Below, piece after piece: positions 1 to 9,167 of a stretch of 64,000 nucleotides of DNA (within the stretch, counting starts at the first letter, position 1; each line of letters starts with the position of its first letter). Under the pieces are notes generated by a model. It was given only the letters and a program-made list of their open reading frames with translations, searched no databases and was not told the origin of the DNA. The position numbers and the translations under genes were made by a program. The stretch is from Pseudomonas sp. Q2-TVG4-2 (lineage in GTDB: Bacteria; Pseudomonadota; Gammaproteobacteria; Pseudomonadales; Pseudomonadaceae): positions 62,001 to 126,000 of the forward strand of contig NZ_LGLW01000005.1 of NCBI RefSeq assembly GCF_013620795.1. Direction: 5' to 3'.

Positions 1-90
1 GGCCGCTCGGGTTACGCTGCGCTCATGCATCAACGTTTCGAAGACAATCAGCAGGTTCAGATCCACACGGCGAAGGTCGTTGCGATTCAT
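1..90 (-). CDS. LysR family transcriptional regulator, N-terminal part, cut by the left edge
   Basis: Reading the minus strand from the ATG at 88-90 gives 30 codons without a stop to the window edge. The peptide begins MNRNDLRRVDLNLLIVFETL and continues MHERSVTRAA, the classic start of the LysR winged helix-turn-helix (DLNLL.VF..L...RSVTRAA). Only the first helices of the DNA-binding domain are in the window, so ligand and target cannot be judged. The gene is divergent from the oxidoreductase gene starting at 354, with 263 bp between the start codons. LysR proteins often regulate a divergent neighbour, so control of that gene is a reasonable inference. The ribosome binding site is weak (GAAG-like). 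Confidence 0.8.
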   Translation of the reverse strand, partial: MNRNDLRRVDLNLLIVFETLMHERSVTRAA

Positions 91-353
91 GCCATTCACT
101 TCAAGCTGTGGTCAGACAAAGGTGCGGCTGACCTTCAGGGTTGCGTCTGCATTCTAGACACATCCGCGTGAAGCCGGCATGTCCATTTCCGCTTTGCAAA
201 TACACAAACCTGCAGAAAGCGTGCGACTTTACATACAGCCGATCATCATTCCCGCGCATGGCGACTATCGAACGGAATGCAGGCATCGCGACTGGAGTTG
301 TGTCGGCGGTGCAGATAGAGTCACTAATACAGTAGTAAGCGAGGGGTCTTTCA

Positions 354-1370
354 ATGTCCCGCATCATCCGTTTCCATCAGTTCGGCCCTGCTGAGGTGCT
401 GCGCTACGAGCAGCAGGACGTCCCACGGCCAGGCCCCGGCGAAGTGCTCATTGGCGTCCACGCTATTGGCATCAGCTGGAACGACGTGCTGTGGCGGCAG
501 GATCTCGCCCCGCGCCATGCGCAACTTCCATCCGGGCTTGGCTGCGAAGTCGCCGGTGAAGTGCTGGCGGTGGGCGATGAGGTCGATGGTTTCTCCGTGG
601 GCGACCGAGTGGCTAGCTTCCCGGCTCATGACCTTAACCAGTATTCGCTATATGGCGAGCATGTACTGCTGCCGCACACTTCGCTCGTCCACTATCCCGA
701 CATGCTCAGTCCGGTCGAGGCTGCCATTCACTACACGCCAGCGCTAGTGGCGTACTTTGCGCTGGTTGAGTTGGCGCAGCTGGAGCCCGGCCAGTACGTA
801 TTGGTGACCGAGGCGCGTCATTGCACGGGCCCGACCGCTGTGCAGCTGGCAAAGGCCCTGGGAGCGCGCGTGATTGCCACGTGCGATACCGCTGAAGACC
901 GTGATTTTCTACGCGAGCTGGGCGCCGAATCGGTGATTGCCACCGAAGAGGAGGATCTCGTCGGGCGTCTGCAAAAGATCACTGGCGGCGCCGGCGTCGA
1001 GGTGGTGCTGGATGGTTGCGGCGGCTCGCAAATGAAGCTGCTGGGCGATGTCATCGCGCCGCGTGGCAAGTTGATTCTCTACGGACTCAATGGCGGCAAC
1101 GAGACGGCATTTCCAGCCTGTGCGGCGTTCAAGAAAAACTTCAAATTTTTCCTGCACTGCCTGTGCGATTTTACCGGCCAGCCGGAACTGGGCATTGAGC
1201 AGAACCGCGAGGCAGTCAAGCGCGCACTGTTGCACATCAATCAGCTGACCGCGGACCGACTCATCACGCCCCAGGTCGATAAGGTGTTCGGCTTTGGTGA
1301 CGTCGTCGCGGCGCATCAATACGTCGAAAGCGGCGTACCACGCGGGCGAGTCACACTTCGCCTCGATTGA
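354..1370 (+). CDS. Zinc-independent MDR-superfamily alcohol dehydrogenase / quinone oxidoreductase-like protein
   Basis: The 338-residue protein has the medium-chain dehydrogenase/reductase layout: an N-terminal GroES-like domain (PGPGEVLIGVHAIGISWND, then GCEVAGEVLAVG) and a Rossmann cofactor domain near residues 150-270 (GPTAVQLAKALGARVIATC). At the position of the catalytic zinc cysteine it has SWND, as in zinc-free quinone reductases, so an NAD(P)H-dependent reduction of a quinone or enone-type substrate is more likely than zinc alcohol oxidation. The substrate is unknown. The ATG at 354 follows GAGGGG at 341-346. The ORF ends before a GC-rich hairpin. The 91-353 leader shows no convincing gene and should carry the divergent promoters shared with the LysR gene. 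Confidence 0.85.
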   Translation: MSRIIRFHQFGPAEVLRYEQQDVPRPGPGEVLIGVHAIGISWNDVLWRQDLAPRHAQLPSGLGCEVAGEVLAVGDEVDGFSVGDRVASFPAHDLNQYSLYGEHVLLPHTSLVHYPDMLSPVEAAIHYTPALVAYFALVELAQLEPGQYVLVTEARHCTGPTAVQLAKALGARVIATCDTAEDRDFLRELGAESVIATEEEDLVGRLQKITGGAGVEVVLDGCGGSQMKLLGDVIAPRGKLILYGLNGGNETAFPACAAFKKNFKFFLHCLCDFTGQPELGIEQNREAVKRALLHINQLTADRLITPQVDKVFGFGDVVAAHQYVESGVPRGRVTLRLD

Positions 1371-1374
1371 AGCG

Positions 1375-1393
1375 GGGCCCACTGGCTGGGCCC
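1375..1393 (+). terminator. Possible terminator after the MDR oxidoreductase gene
   Basis: GGGCCCA (1375-1381) and TGGGCCC (1387-1393) form a perfect 7-bp stem with a CTGGC loop, starting five bases after the stop codon at 1370. Only a weak pyrimidine run (TCTC) follows, so termination may be partial. Confidence 0.45.
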
Positions 1394-1473
1394 TCTCATC
1401 GCTTCACAGAAACTTTTCCCCAGCCGTTCAAGTCCTCCGAAGACAGGTTATTCACCTTGACGGAGATATTGGC

Positions 1474-2331
1474 ATGGCCGACGAAAACCAGACTCTACCG
1501 CCTCAACAGCAACCCGAACCTGGCAAGGAAGGCTTGATGAACCCCCGCCCCGAATTCAAGGGTGAGGATTACAAAGCCGCCGGCAAGCTACAGGACAAGG
1601 TCGCCATCATCACCGGCGGCGACAGTGGCATCGGTCGTTCGGTCGCGGTGCTTTACGCTCGCGAGGGTGCCAACGTGGCGATCCTGTACCTGGACCAGCA
1701 CCAGGATGCGGATGAAACCCGCCGGGTGGTTGAAGGCCATGGTCGCCAATGCCTGACCTTCGCTGGCGATGTGGCCGATCGTGAGGTGTGCCGCAAGGTT
1801 ATTGACGAGACGCTGGCCAAGTTCGGCAGGCTCGACATCCTGGTCAATAACGCCGCTGAGCAGCACCCGCAGAAAAGCCTGGAAGACATCAGCGAGGAGC
1901 AGTGGGAGAAAACCTTCCGCACCAACATCTTCGGCATGTTCCAGATGACCAAGGCTGCGCTGCCGCATCTCAAGGAGGGCGCCTCGATCATCAATACCAC
2001 GTCGGTGACGGCCTATAAGGGAAGCCCGCAACTGCTGGATTATTCGTCTACCAAAGGCGCGATTACCGCCTTTACCCGATCGCTGTCCATGAACCTGGCC
2101 GAGCGCGGCATTCGCGTCAACGGCGTCGCGCCGGGGCCGATCTGGACACCGCTCATTCCGTCCACCTTCGATGCGGATAAGGTTGCTGAATTCGGTGCCA
2201 ACGTGCCGCTCAAGCGTCCCGGCCAGCCGGATGAAGTCGCTCCGGCATACGTCTACCTGGCCAGCAGCGATTCGTCCTACGTGAGCGGTCAGATCATCCA
2301 TGTGAATGGCGGTACAGTGGTCAACGGCTGA
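1474..2331 (+). CDS. SDR family oxidoreductase (YghA-like, NAD(P)-dependent)
   Basis: This 285-residue protein has a hydrophilic N-terminal extension of about 40 residues, common in the YghA-like glucose/ribitol dehydrogenase-type SDR group. The cofactor motif GGDSGIGRSVA, the NNAAEQHP motif, the active-site Y-S-S-T-K sequence and a C-terminal GGTVVNG follow. It probably oxidises or reduces a small alcohol or aldehyde in the cytoplasm; the substrate is not known. The ATG at 1474 is chosen because GGAG (1462-1465) precedes it, and the open frame upstream shows no family similarity. It lies 25 bp before ku, so the two are probably co-transcribed. Such SDRs are often found among general-stress genes in pseudomonads. 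Confidence 0.88.
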   Translation: MADENQTLPPQQQPEPGKEGLMNPRPEFKGEDYKAAGKLQDKVAIITGGDSGIGRSVAVLYAREGANVAILYLDQHQDADETRRVVEGHGRQCLTFAGDVADREVCRKVIDETLAKFGRLDILVNNAAEQHPQKSLEDISEEQWEKTFRTNIFGMFQMTKAALPHLKEGASIINTTSVTAYKGSPQLLDYSSTKGAITAFTRSLSMNLAERGIRVNGVAPGPIWTPLIPSTFDADKVAEFGANVPLKRPGQPDEVAPAYVYLASSDSSYVSGQIIHVNGGTVVNG

Positions 2332-2356
2332 TCGCCTGTCGACAGGAGAGAACGTT

Positions 2357-3355
2357 ATGCCTCGCACGATCTGGAAGGGAGCCGTCAGTTTCGGCCTGGT
2401 CCATATTCCCGTCGCCCTGGTGCCAGCCACTACTCGCTCGGGAATCGATTTCGACTGGCTCGACAAACGCAGCATGGATCGGGTCGGCTACAAACGCATC
2501 AACAAGACCACCGGCGAAGACATCGACAGCGAAAACATCGTCAAAGGCGTCGAGTACGAAAAAGGCAATTACGTCGTGATCAGTGATGAAGAGATCAAGG
2601 CGGCCCATCCCAAAGCGACGCAGACGGTAGACATCGTCGCCTTCGTCGACGCCAAGGACATATCGTTTCTCTATATCGACAAGCCCTATTACCTGACGCC
2701 CGATCGTCGGGGGGAGAAAGTCTACGCACTGTTGCGCGAAACGTTGATCCAGACCGGCAAGGTTGGCGTCGCCAATGTAGTGCTACGCAACAAGCAGCAC
2801 CTTGCGGTGGTGATGCCGCTGGGCAAGGCGCTAGTGATGAACACGCTGCGTTGGGCGGAGGAAGTGCGCGGCGAGGAGTACCTCGAGATGAAGGACGAGG
2901 CGCTCAATGCTGATCTCAATCCCCGCGAGCTGGAGATGGCTAAGCGGCTTGTCGAAGACATGACCGAAGAATGGAGCCCCGAACGGTACAAAGACACCTT
3001 CCAGGACGAGATCATGGATCTGGTGGAAACCAAGGCCCGCGAAGGCAAGCTGGAGGCTGTTGGCGGGCCGGAAGAAGCGGTCGATCGCCGCAGCGCCGAT
3101 GTCATCGACCTCACCGAGCTGCTCAAGCGCAGCCTTGCGGGCAAAACGGCCAAAAAAGCTGTACCGGTAGACGAGGTCGACGATGAGGAGGAGGCCAGCG
3201 AGGAAGAGGCGACGCCGCGTAAAGGCACGACCAGCAAGAGCACCACGGGCAAGAAGGCGCCTGCCAAGTCGACGGCCAGCAAATCATCGGCAAGCAAGGC
3301 CTCGACTACGCGTAAGAGCGCAGCCAGCAAGTCCAGCAGCAAGAAAGCCAGCTGA
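2357..3355 (+). CDS. ku: Ku protein, non-homologous end joining
   Basis: This is bacterial Ku, the homodimeric ring that binds DNA double-strand ends and recruits LigD. The 332-residue protein begins MPRTIWKGAVSFGLVHIPV, the canonical Ku start, followed by the Ku core (VKGVEYEKGNYVVISDEE, later ALVMNTLRWAEE). After about residue 260 comes a low-complexity tail, first acidic (DEVDDEEEASEEEA), then rich in Lys, Ser, Thr and Ala. Such tails in bacterial Ku can bind DNA or modulate threading. The ATG at 2357 has an AGGAG-type site (2343-2349). A LigD-type polymerase gene follows after 17 bp, supporting an NHEJ operon with the upstream SDR. Confidence 0.95.
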   Translation: MPRTIWKGAVSFGLVHIPVALVPATTRSGIDFDWLDKRSMDRVGYKRINKTTGEDIDSENIVKGVEYEKGNYVVISDEEIKAAHPKATQTVDIVAFVDAKDISFLYIDKPYYLTPDRRGEKVYALLRETLIQTGKVGVANVVLRNKQHLAVVMPLGKALVMNTLRWAEEVRGEEYLEMKDEALNADLNPRELEMAKRLVEDMTEEWSPERYKDTFQDEIMDLVETKAREGKLEAVGGPEEAVDRRSADVIDLTELLKRSLAGKTAKKAVPVDEVDDEEEASEEEATPRKGTTSKSTTGKKAPAKSTASKSSASKASTTRKSAASKSSSKKAS

Positions 3356-3372
3356 CCCGACGAGGTACGCGC

Positions 3373-4296
3373 ATGCCCGCAAAGTCCGGCAAGAGCAGCC
3401 GCCCCGATGTGGGCGGCATCGGCATCAGCAACCCCCAGCGGGTTATCGACGCGAAGAGCGGCGCGACCAAGCTGCAGCTGGCTCAATACTATCTGACGGT
3501 GGGCGACTGGCTGACGCCGCATCTGGCCAATCGGCCGTTATCCATCGTCCGCGCGCCCGACGGCGTGGATGGGGAGAGCTTCTTTCAGCGCCATTGCGGC
3601 CGCCTCAAGATGCCCAACATGCGGGTATTGGACAAATCGCTCGATCCAGAACATGCACGTTTGATCCAGGCCGACAGCATCACGGCGGTGGTCGAGGCGG
3701 TGCAGATGGGTACCGTTGAATTCCATACCTGGAATGCCCGTAGCGACCGGATCGACCGGCCGGACCGTATTGTTTTCGACCTCGATCCGGACCCCACGCT
3801 GCCATGGTCGAGGATGATCGAAGCGACCGGTATGACGCTTGATCTGCTGGAGGAGCTGGGCCTCCAGGCATTCCTCAAAACCAGTGGCGGACGCGGCATG
3901 CACGTGGTCGTGCCGATCGATCGTCGGCAGAGTTGGGATTGCATCAGCGAATTTGCACGTGGCGTGACGACGCGTCTCGCCACAGAGGCACCCGAACGGA
4001 TCGTGGCGAAGATGGGACCGAAAAACCGTGTCGACAAAATCTTCGTCGATTATCTGCGTAATCAGCGCGGCGCCAGCACTGTGGCAGCTTACTCGGCGCG
4101 CGCTCGTCCCGGTTTGCCGGTTTCGGTACCCATCGGCCGCGGCGAATTGGAGCAGATTGCCGGTGCGGACCAGTGGAACATTCAAAACCTCCAAGAGCGG
4201 TTGGAGCAAATCCGTGTCGATCCCTGGTCCGATTACGCCTCGACCAGACAGTCGATTTCGGCGCGCTTGCTGAAGTTGGTCAACGCGAGCGCCTGA
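3373..4296 (+). CDS. Stand-alone LigD-type polymerase/primase domain protein
   Basis: The 307-residue protein corresponds to the polymerase (PolDom) part of LigD, an archaeo-eukaryotic-primase-like enzyme that fills or extends DNA ends with NTPs or dNTPs during NHEJ. Visible motifs are ISNPQRVID near the N-terminus, the catalytic DLDPDP (about residues 135-140), TSGGRGMHV, and the conserved RGASTVAAYSARAR loop. No ligase or phosphoesterase domain is present. It is paralogous to the C-terminal third of LigD at 41392-43944, which has the matching DLDPDP, TSGGKGLHI and GASTVAAYS. The ATG has GAGG 7 bp upstream, 17 bp after ku, so it probably works with Ku. Confidence 0.92.
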   Translation: MPAKSGKSSRPDVGGIGISNPQRVIDAKSGATKLQLAQYYLTVGDWLTPHLANRPLSIVRAPDGVDGESFFQRHCGRLKMPNMRVLDKSLDPEHARLIQADSITAVVEAVQMGTVEFHTWNARSDRIDRPDRIVFDLDPDPTLPWSRMIEATGMTLDLLEELGLQAFLKTSGGRGMHVVVPIDRRQSWDCISEFARGVTTRLATEAPERIVAKMGPKNRVDKIFVDYLRNQRGASTVAAYSARARPGLPVSVPIGRGELEQIAGADQWNIQNLQERLEQIRVDPWSDYASTRQSISARLLKLVNASA

Positions 4297-4454
4297 TTCG
4301 ACCGGTGGGCTTTCCATTACCGAAACTCCAGCTAGCCTTCAACTAGCGTAGCGAACATGCGCCGAACTCATCGTCGGTCTGCAGGAACCATCGTAGAGCG
4401 GTTGCAGTCGACTTATTCGATGAGCAGAACATAACAAGCAAACAGGAGATACCG

Positions 4455-7400
4455 ATGACCGTGCGAGTATCCCGGCGACAGTTCCTGAAGTTCGGTGCGG
4501 CTGGTGTAGGTGCATCGAGCATGGCCATGATGGGGTTTGCGCCTGATGAAGCCGTAGCGTCGATTCGTCACTTCAAACTGACCGGCGCGAAGGTTGCGCG
4601 CAACATATGCACTTACTGCTCGGTAGGCTGCGGCATGTTGCTCTATTCCCGCGGTGATGGCGCCGCCAACGTAGTCAACGAGATCTACCACGTCGAAGGC
4701 GACCCGGATCACCCGGTCAGCCGCGGCTCGCTCTGCCCACGCGGCGCGGGTGTGCTGGACTTCATCAAGAGCGAATCAAGGGTCAAGTACCCCGAGGTGC
4801 GTGAGCCATTCACCAACGAATGGAAGCGCATCAGCTGGGACGAAGCTTTCACCCGTATCGCGCGGCACATGAAGGACGACCGCGACAAAAATTTCGAGAC
4901 GCATAATGAGAAGGGTCAACTGGTCAACCGTTGGCTGACGACGTCCATGGTGGCGGCTTCAGCCTGCACCAACGAGACCGCATACATCACGCAGAAGATT
5001 ACCCGAGCACTCGGCATCCTCCAGCTCGACAACCAGGCGCGCGTTTGACACGGACCAACGGTGGCAGGTCTTGCCCCAACATTTGGTCGCGGTGCCATGA
5101 CGAACCACTGGGTCGACATTGGAAACGCTAACGTCATTCTGTCGATGGGCGGTAATTCGGCTGAAGCACATCCCGTGGGCTTCCGCTGGGTCATGCATGC
5201 CAAGGAGCGCAGCAATGCGATCCTGATTTCGATCGATCCTCGCTTCAACCGCACCACGGCGGTGGCGGATTATCACGCCTGGATTCGCACCGGCACGGAC
5301 ATCGTGTTCCTCGGTGGTTTCATCAGCTACCTGATCGAGTCCGATCGCTATGCTCATGAGTACGTACGCGAATACACCGACGCGAGCTTGATCGTCGCAG
5401 AAGGCTTCGGTTTCGAGGATGGTTTGTTCACTGGCTATAATCCAGAGGACCGAATCTACAACCGTGAGACCTGGAATTTCGAACTGGACGAGCGCGGCTT
5501 CGCACGCTCCGATCCCAGCCTCAGGCATCCACGCTGTGTGTTCCAGCTGATGCGTCAGCATTACAGCCGTTACACCATCGAGCAGGTGGAAAACGTTTGT
5601 GGCATGCCTCGCCAGAAGGTGCAGGAGCTCTGGGATTTGATGGCGCAGACCTCGGCGCCGGATAAGACCATGACCATCCTCTATGCCCTGGGATGGACGC
5701 AGCACACCATTGGTTCGCAGATCATCCGTTGCGGTGCGATGGTGCAATTGCTGCTCGGCAACATGGGCATGCCCGGCGGCGGTGTGAACGCGCTGCGCGG
5801 CCACTCCAACATTCAGGGCCTGACGGACATCGGTCTGCTTTCCAATCTATTGCCGGGCTACCTGAACCTGCCGTCGGCGAATCTGCAAAGCTATGCCGAT
5901 TACATGAAGACCCGGATCAAGCCGCCGCTGGTGGAAGGCGAGGTGTCGTACTGGAAGTTCTATGAGCGGTTCTTCGTCAGCCTGATGAAAGACTGGTACG
6001 GCGACGTCGCCACTGTCGAGAACGACTGGTGCTACGACTGGCTACCGAAGCTGTCGGTGCCGATCTACGACGTGCTTTACGCCATCAATGACATGACCCT
6101 GGGCAAGATGACCGGCGCCTTCTGTCAGGGCTTCAACATCCTGGCGGCGTTTCCGAACAAGGCCAAGGTCATGGATGGCCTGTCGAAGCTCAAGTACTTT
6201 GTGATCATGGATCCGCTGACAGTGGAAACCGGCGAGTTCTGGAAGAATTTCGGTGAGTATCACGATGTCGATCCGTCGCAGATCGGCACCGAAGTGTTCC
6301 GCTTGCCGACCACCTGTTTCGCCGAGGATGACGGTTCCATCACCAACAGCTCGCGCTGGCTGCAGTGGCATGAGAAAGCGGCGCCGGGACCGGGCGAATC
6401 GATGCCTGATACCGAAATTCTCGGTGAGCTCATGCTGCGGTTGAAAGCGATGTATCAGGAGGAGGGTGGCGCGTTCCCGGATCCGATTCTGAATCTTTCG
6501 TGGAATTACAAGGACCCGAAGTTTCCGCGAGCCGAAGAACTGGCCAAGGAATATAACGGCCGAGCGCTGACAGACCTGACTGACGAAGCGGGCAATGTCG
6601 TCCGTCGCAAAGGTGAGTTGCTGAAGGATTTCAGCGAGCTTCGCGACGACGGCTCGACAGCCTGCGGTTGCTGGATCTACTCCGGAGCCTGGACCGAAGA
6701 AGGCAACATGATGGCCAGGCGCGACAATTCCGATCCCTACAACACCGGCAACACCTTGGGCTGGGCCTGGTCTTGGCCAATGAATCGGCGTTTGCTCTAT
6801 AACCGTGCGTCGGCGCGGCCGGATGGCACGCCGTGGGCACCCAACAAGGCGTTCGTCTGGTGGAATGGCGAACGCTGGACCGGGGCGGACGTGCCGGACT
6901 TCCCGCTGACGTCGCCGCCGTCACAGGGCGTGGGACCGTTCATCGTCACTCAGACAGGGGCTGGACAGTTTTTCGCGTCGGAATGGTTGAACGAGGGGCC
7001 GTTCCCGGAGCACTACGAGCCAATGGAAACGCCCATCGACCGCAACCCGATGAGCCCGAACAATCCATTGGCGCTGAACAATCCGATTGCGCGTGTTTTC
7101 GAACAGGATCGCGATTCGTTCGGCTCAAACAAGGAATTTCCCTACGCGGCGACAACCTACCGTCTTACCGAACATTTCCATTATTGGACGACGCATGCGC
7201 GGCTCAACGCGATTGCCCAGCCGGAAAAGTTCATCGAGATCAGCGCCGTGCTCGCCGAGGAGCTGGGTATCGTTGCGGGAGAACGGGTGCGGGTGAGCTC
7301 CAAACGGGGCTTCATCACGGCAGTCGCCGTGGTGACCAAGCGACTGGTTCCGCTGCAGATCGATGGCCGTACCGTGCACCAGATCGGTATCCCTATTCAT

Positions 7401-7535
7401 TGGGGCTTCAAAGGTGTGGCGAAGAAGGCGCACCTGACCAACACCCTCACGCCGTTCGTGGGTGACGGAAACACCCAGACACCGGAATTCAAGTCGTTCC
7501 TGGTGAATGTGGAGAAGATTGGAGGAGCTGCCTGA
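4455..7535 (+). CDS. fdnG: Formate dehydrogenase alpha subunit, selenocysteine-containing, Tat-exported
   Basis: This catalytic subunit oxidises formate to CO2 with a bis-MGD molybdenum or tungsten cofactor and passes electrons to FdnH. The 1026-codon frame runs through an in-frame TGA at 5046-5048 (codon 198) in the context V-U-H-G-P-T, matching the selenocysteine site of FdnG/FdoG, where E. coli has Sec196. A twin-arginine signal (SRRQFLK, residues 6-12) predicts periplasmic location. C52, C55, C59 and C94 bind a [4Fe-4S] cluster. Downstream sequence ([19 protein letters not shown], then [15 protein letters not shown]) is typical. The ATG has AGGAG seven bases upstream. The TGA overlaps the fdnH start (TGATG). 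The frame is otherwise intact, so this is a recoding event and not a broken gene. Confidence 0.96.
5046..5090 (+). promoter_or_regulatory. Bacterial SECIS element for Sec insertion in fdnG
   Basis: Directly after the UGA, ACCAA (5054-5058) can pair with TTGGT (5083-5087). An upper stem GGCA (5063-5066) pairs with TGCC (5072-5075) around the loop GGTCT (5067-5071). A short upper stem with a G-G-U-C-U apical loop at this distance from the UGA is what SelB recognises in E. coli fdhF and fdnG. selA, selB and the Sec tRNA gene are not in the window and must be elsewhere. Confidence 0.88.
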
Positions 7536-8470
7536 TGCGTGGAGACCAGATCAACCTGCAGAACATCATCGCCCGCTCGGCGACCACCACGCCATCGCCG
7601 CAGGTGCGGCATGGCGGCGTCGAGAAAGTGACCAAACTCATCGATGTCTCGGTCTGTATCGGCTGCAAGGCTTGTCAGGTGGCCTGTTCGGAGTGGAACG
7701 ACCTGCGCGACGAAGTCGGCGAGTGCGACGGGACCTACAACAACCCGCAGGACTTGACGGCGGAGTCCTTCGAGGTCATGCGCTTCAGTGAGTATGAGAA
7801 TGAGCAGGGCAACCTCGAGTGGCTGATCCGCAAGGACAACTGCATGCATTGCGCAGAGCCGGGTTGCCTCAAGGCCTGTCCGTCGCCCGGCGCCATCGTG
7901 CAGTACGCCAACGGCATCGTGGATTTCAATTCCGAGCATTGCATCGGCTGCGGCTATTGCATTGCAGGTTGCCCGTTCGACATTCCTCGAATCTCGAAAA
8001 AGGACAACAAGGCGTACAAATGCACGTTGTGTTCCGACCGGGTCTATCACGGGCTGGAGCCCGCCTGCGTGAAGAGCTGCCCGACCTCGGCAATCATGTT
8101 CGGCACCAAAGAAGACATGCTCGACTACGGTGCCCATCGGGTCCAGCACCTCCAGGGAAGAGGGTACGAGAACGCAGGTATCTACGATCCAGCGGGTGTA
8201 GGCGGCACGCACGTCGTGTATGTGCTGCAGCATGCGGACAAGCCGGAAATCTACAGTGGACTGCCGAAGGACCCACACATCGCTCCGACCGTAGAGCTAT
8301 GGAAAGGTGTGACCAAGCCGATCATGTCGGTGGCGCTGGGTATGTCGGTTCTGGCCGGCTTCTTCCACTACGTGATGAAGGGGCCGAAAGAAGAACCTGA
8401 AGACGATCCGGATCCAGAGTTGGCTGCGGCCGATCGAGAGCTTGATCGCCGTGGGGAGGACCGGTTATGA
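7535..8470 (+). CDS. fdnH: Formate dehydrogenase iron-sulfur (beta) subunit
   Basis: This 311-residue electron-transfer subunit carries four [4Fe-4S] clusters between FdnG and the cytochrome b subunit. Four cysteine groups are visible: [40 protein letters not shown], and CTLCSDRV with CVKSCP. A single C-terminal hydrophobic helix near residues 270-287 ([15 protein letters not shown]) anchors it in the membrane, as in E. coli FdnH. Translation is coupled at both ends: TGATG with fdnG (GGAGGAG precedes the ATG) and ATGA with fdnI. The N-terminal RSATTTPSP...[16 protein letters not shown] matches FdnH/FdoH. Confidence 0.96.
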   Translation: MRGDQINLQNIIARSATTTPSPQVRHGGVEKVTKLIDVSVCIGCKACQVACSEWNDLRDEVGECDGTYNNPQDLTAESFEVMRFSEYENEQGNLEWLIRKDNCMHCAEPGCLKACPSPGAIVQYANGIVDFNSEHCIGCGYCIAGCPFDIPRISKKDNKAYKCTLCSDRVYHGLEPACVKSCPTSAIMFGTKEDMLDYGAHRVQHLQGRGYENAGIYDPAGVGGTHVVYVLQHADKPEIYSGLPKDPHIAPTVELWKGVTKPIMSVALGMSVLAGFFHYVMKGPKEEPEDDPDPELAAADRELDRRGEDRL

Positions 8471-9156
8471 GCCATTCCAATGTCAAGCACGGCATCCTGC
8501 GCTACGGCTGGTGGACGCGAGTTAACCACTGGCTGATAGCGATCACCTTCGTGATGCTGACACTAAGCGGACTCGCGCTGTTCTACCCTGCCTTCTTCGG
8601 CCTAACGGCTCTTTTCGGCGGGCCTGAACCGACTCGTATCGTGCACCCCTATATAGGGGTGTTCATGTCGTTGTTCTTCATCATTCAGGCGGTGCGTTTC
8701 TTTGGCGACAACCTGATCCGAAAGCACGATGTGCAGTGGACCAGGCAGATCCGCGACGTACTCAGCAACCGCGACGAGCGCTTGCCCCCGGTGGGCAAGA
8801 ACAACGCGGGGCAAAAGCTGGTGTACTGGATCTTTCTGGCTACCGTGCCGGTGCTGCTGATCACTGGAATCGTGCTCTGGCGCCCCTGGATTGCCGATGA
8901 CATGCCGATCTGGGCCCTGCGCTGGGCCGCAATGATCCACGCGATTACCGCATTCATTGCGATCATCACGCTGGTCATCCACATCTACTCGGCGATCTGG
9001 GTCAAAGGCTCGGTGCGGGCCATGACGCAAGGCCGTGTCAGCCACGCCTGGGCGCGACACCATCATGGGCTGTGGTACGAGGAAATCATGCGTAACAAGA
9101 AATCTGATTCGCAAAGTGCGTCGCCCACCAGCGAAGTGCAAGACCGCCGCCGATGA
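8467..9156 (+). CDS. fdnI: Formate dehydrogenase cytochrome b556 (gamma) subunit
   Basis: The 229-residue integral membrane protein anchors the complex and passes electrons to the quinone pool. Four hydrophobic segments are visible (for example [18 protein letters not shown], then [17 protein letters not shown], and [19 protein letters not shown]). Histidines in the first and last helices (VNHW, LVIHIY) are placed as heme b ligands of the family. The C-terminal [14 protein letters not shown] is typical of FdnI/FdoI. The start ATG overlaps the fdnH stop as ATGA, and the stop overlaps an in-frame alternative fdhE start, so the four genes form one transcriptional unit. Confidence 0.94.
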   Translation: MSHSNVKHGILRYGWWTRVNHWLIAITFVMLTLSGLALFYPAFFGLTALFGGPEPTRIVHPYIGVFMSLFFIIQAVRFFGDNLIRKHDVQWTRQIRDVLSNRDERLPPVGKNNAGQKLVYWIFLATVPVLLITGIVLWRPWIADDMPIWALRWAAMIHAITAFIAIITLVIHIYSAIWVKGSVRAMTQGRVSHAWARHHHGLWYEEIMRNKKSDSQSASPTSEVQDRRR

Positions 9157-9167
9157 AAGGAGCTGCA

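Noticed and set aside
101-394. Several short overlapping frames in the left intergenic region
   Set aside because: They overlap each other on both strands, lack family similarity, and lie in a divergent promoter region between a LysR gene and an oxidoreductase gene.
1409-1440. AlgU-like promoter before the SDR/ku operon
   Set aside because: AAACTT is present, but the expected -10 at 16-17 bases reads TCCTC and the better TCCGA is about 20 bases away, so spacing and sequence do not agree.
4455-5060. Apparent premature stop in fdnG making two genes or a pseudogene
   Set aside because: The TGA is at the known Sec position with a SECIS hairpin and the frame continues intact for 828 more codons.
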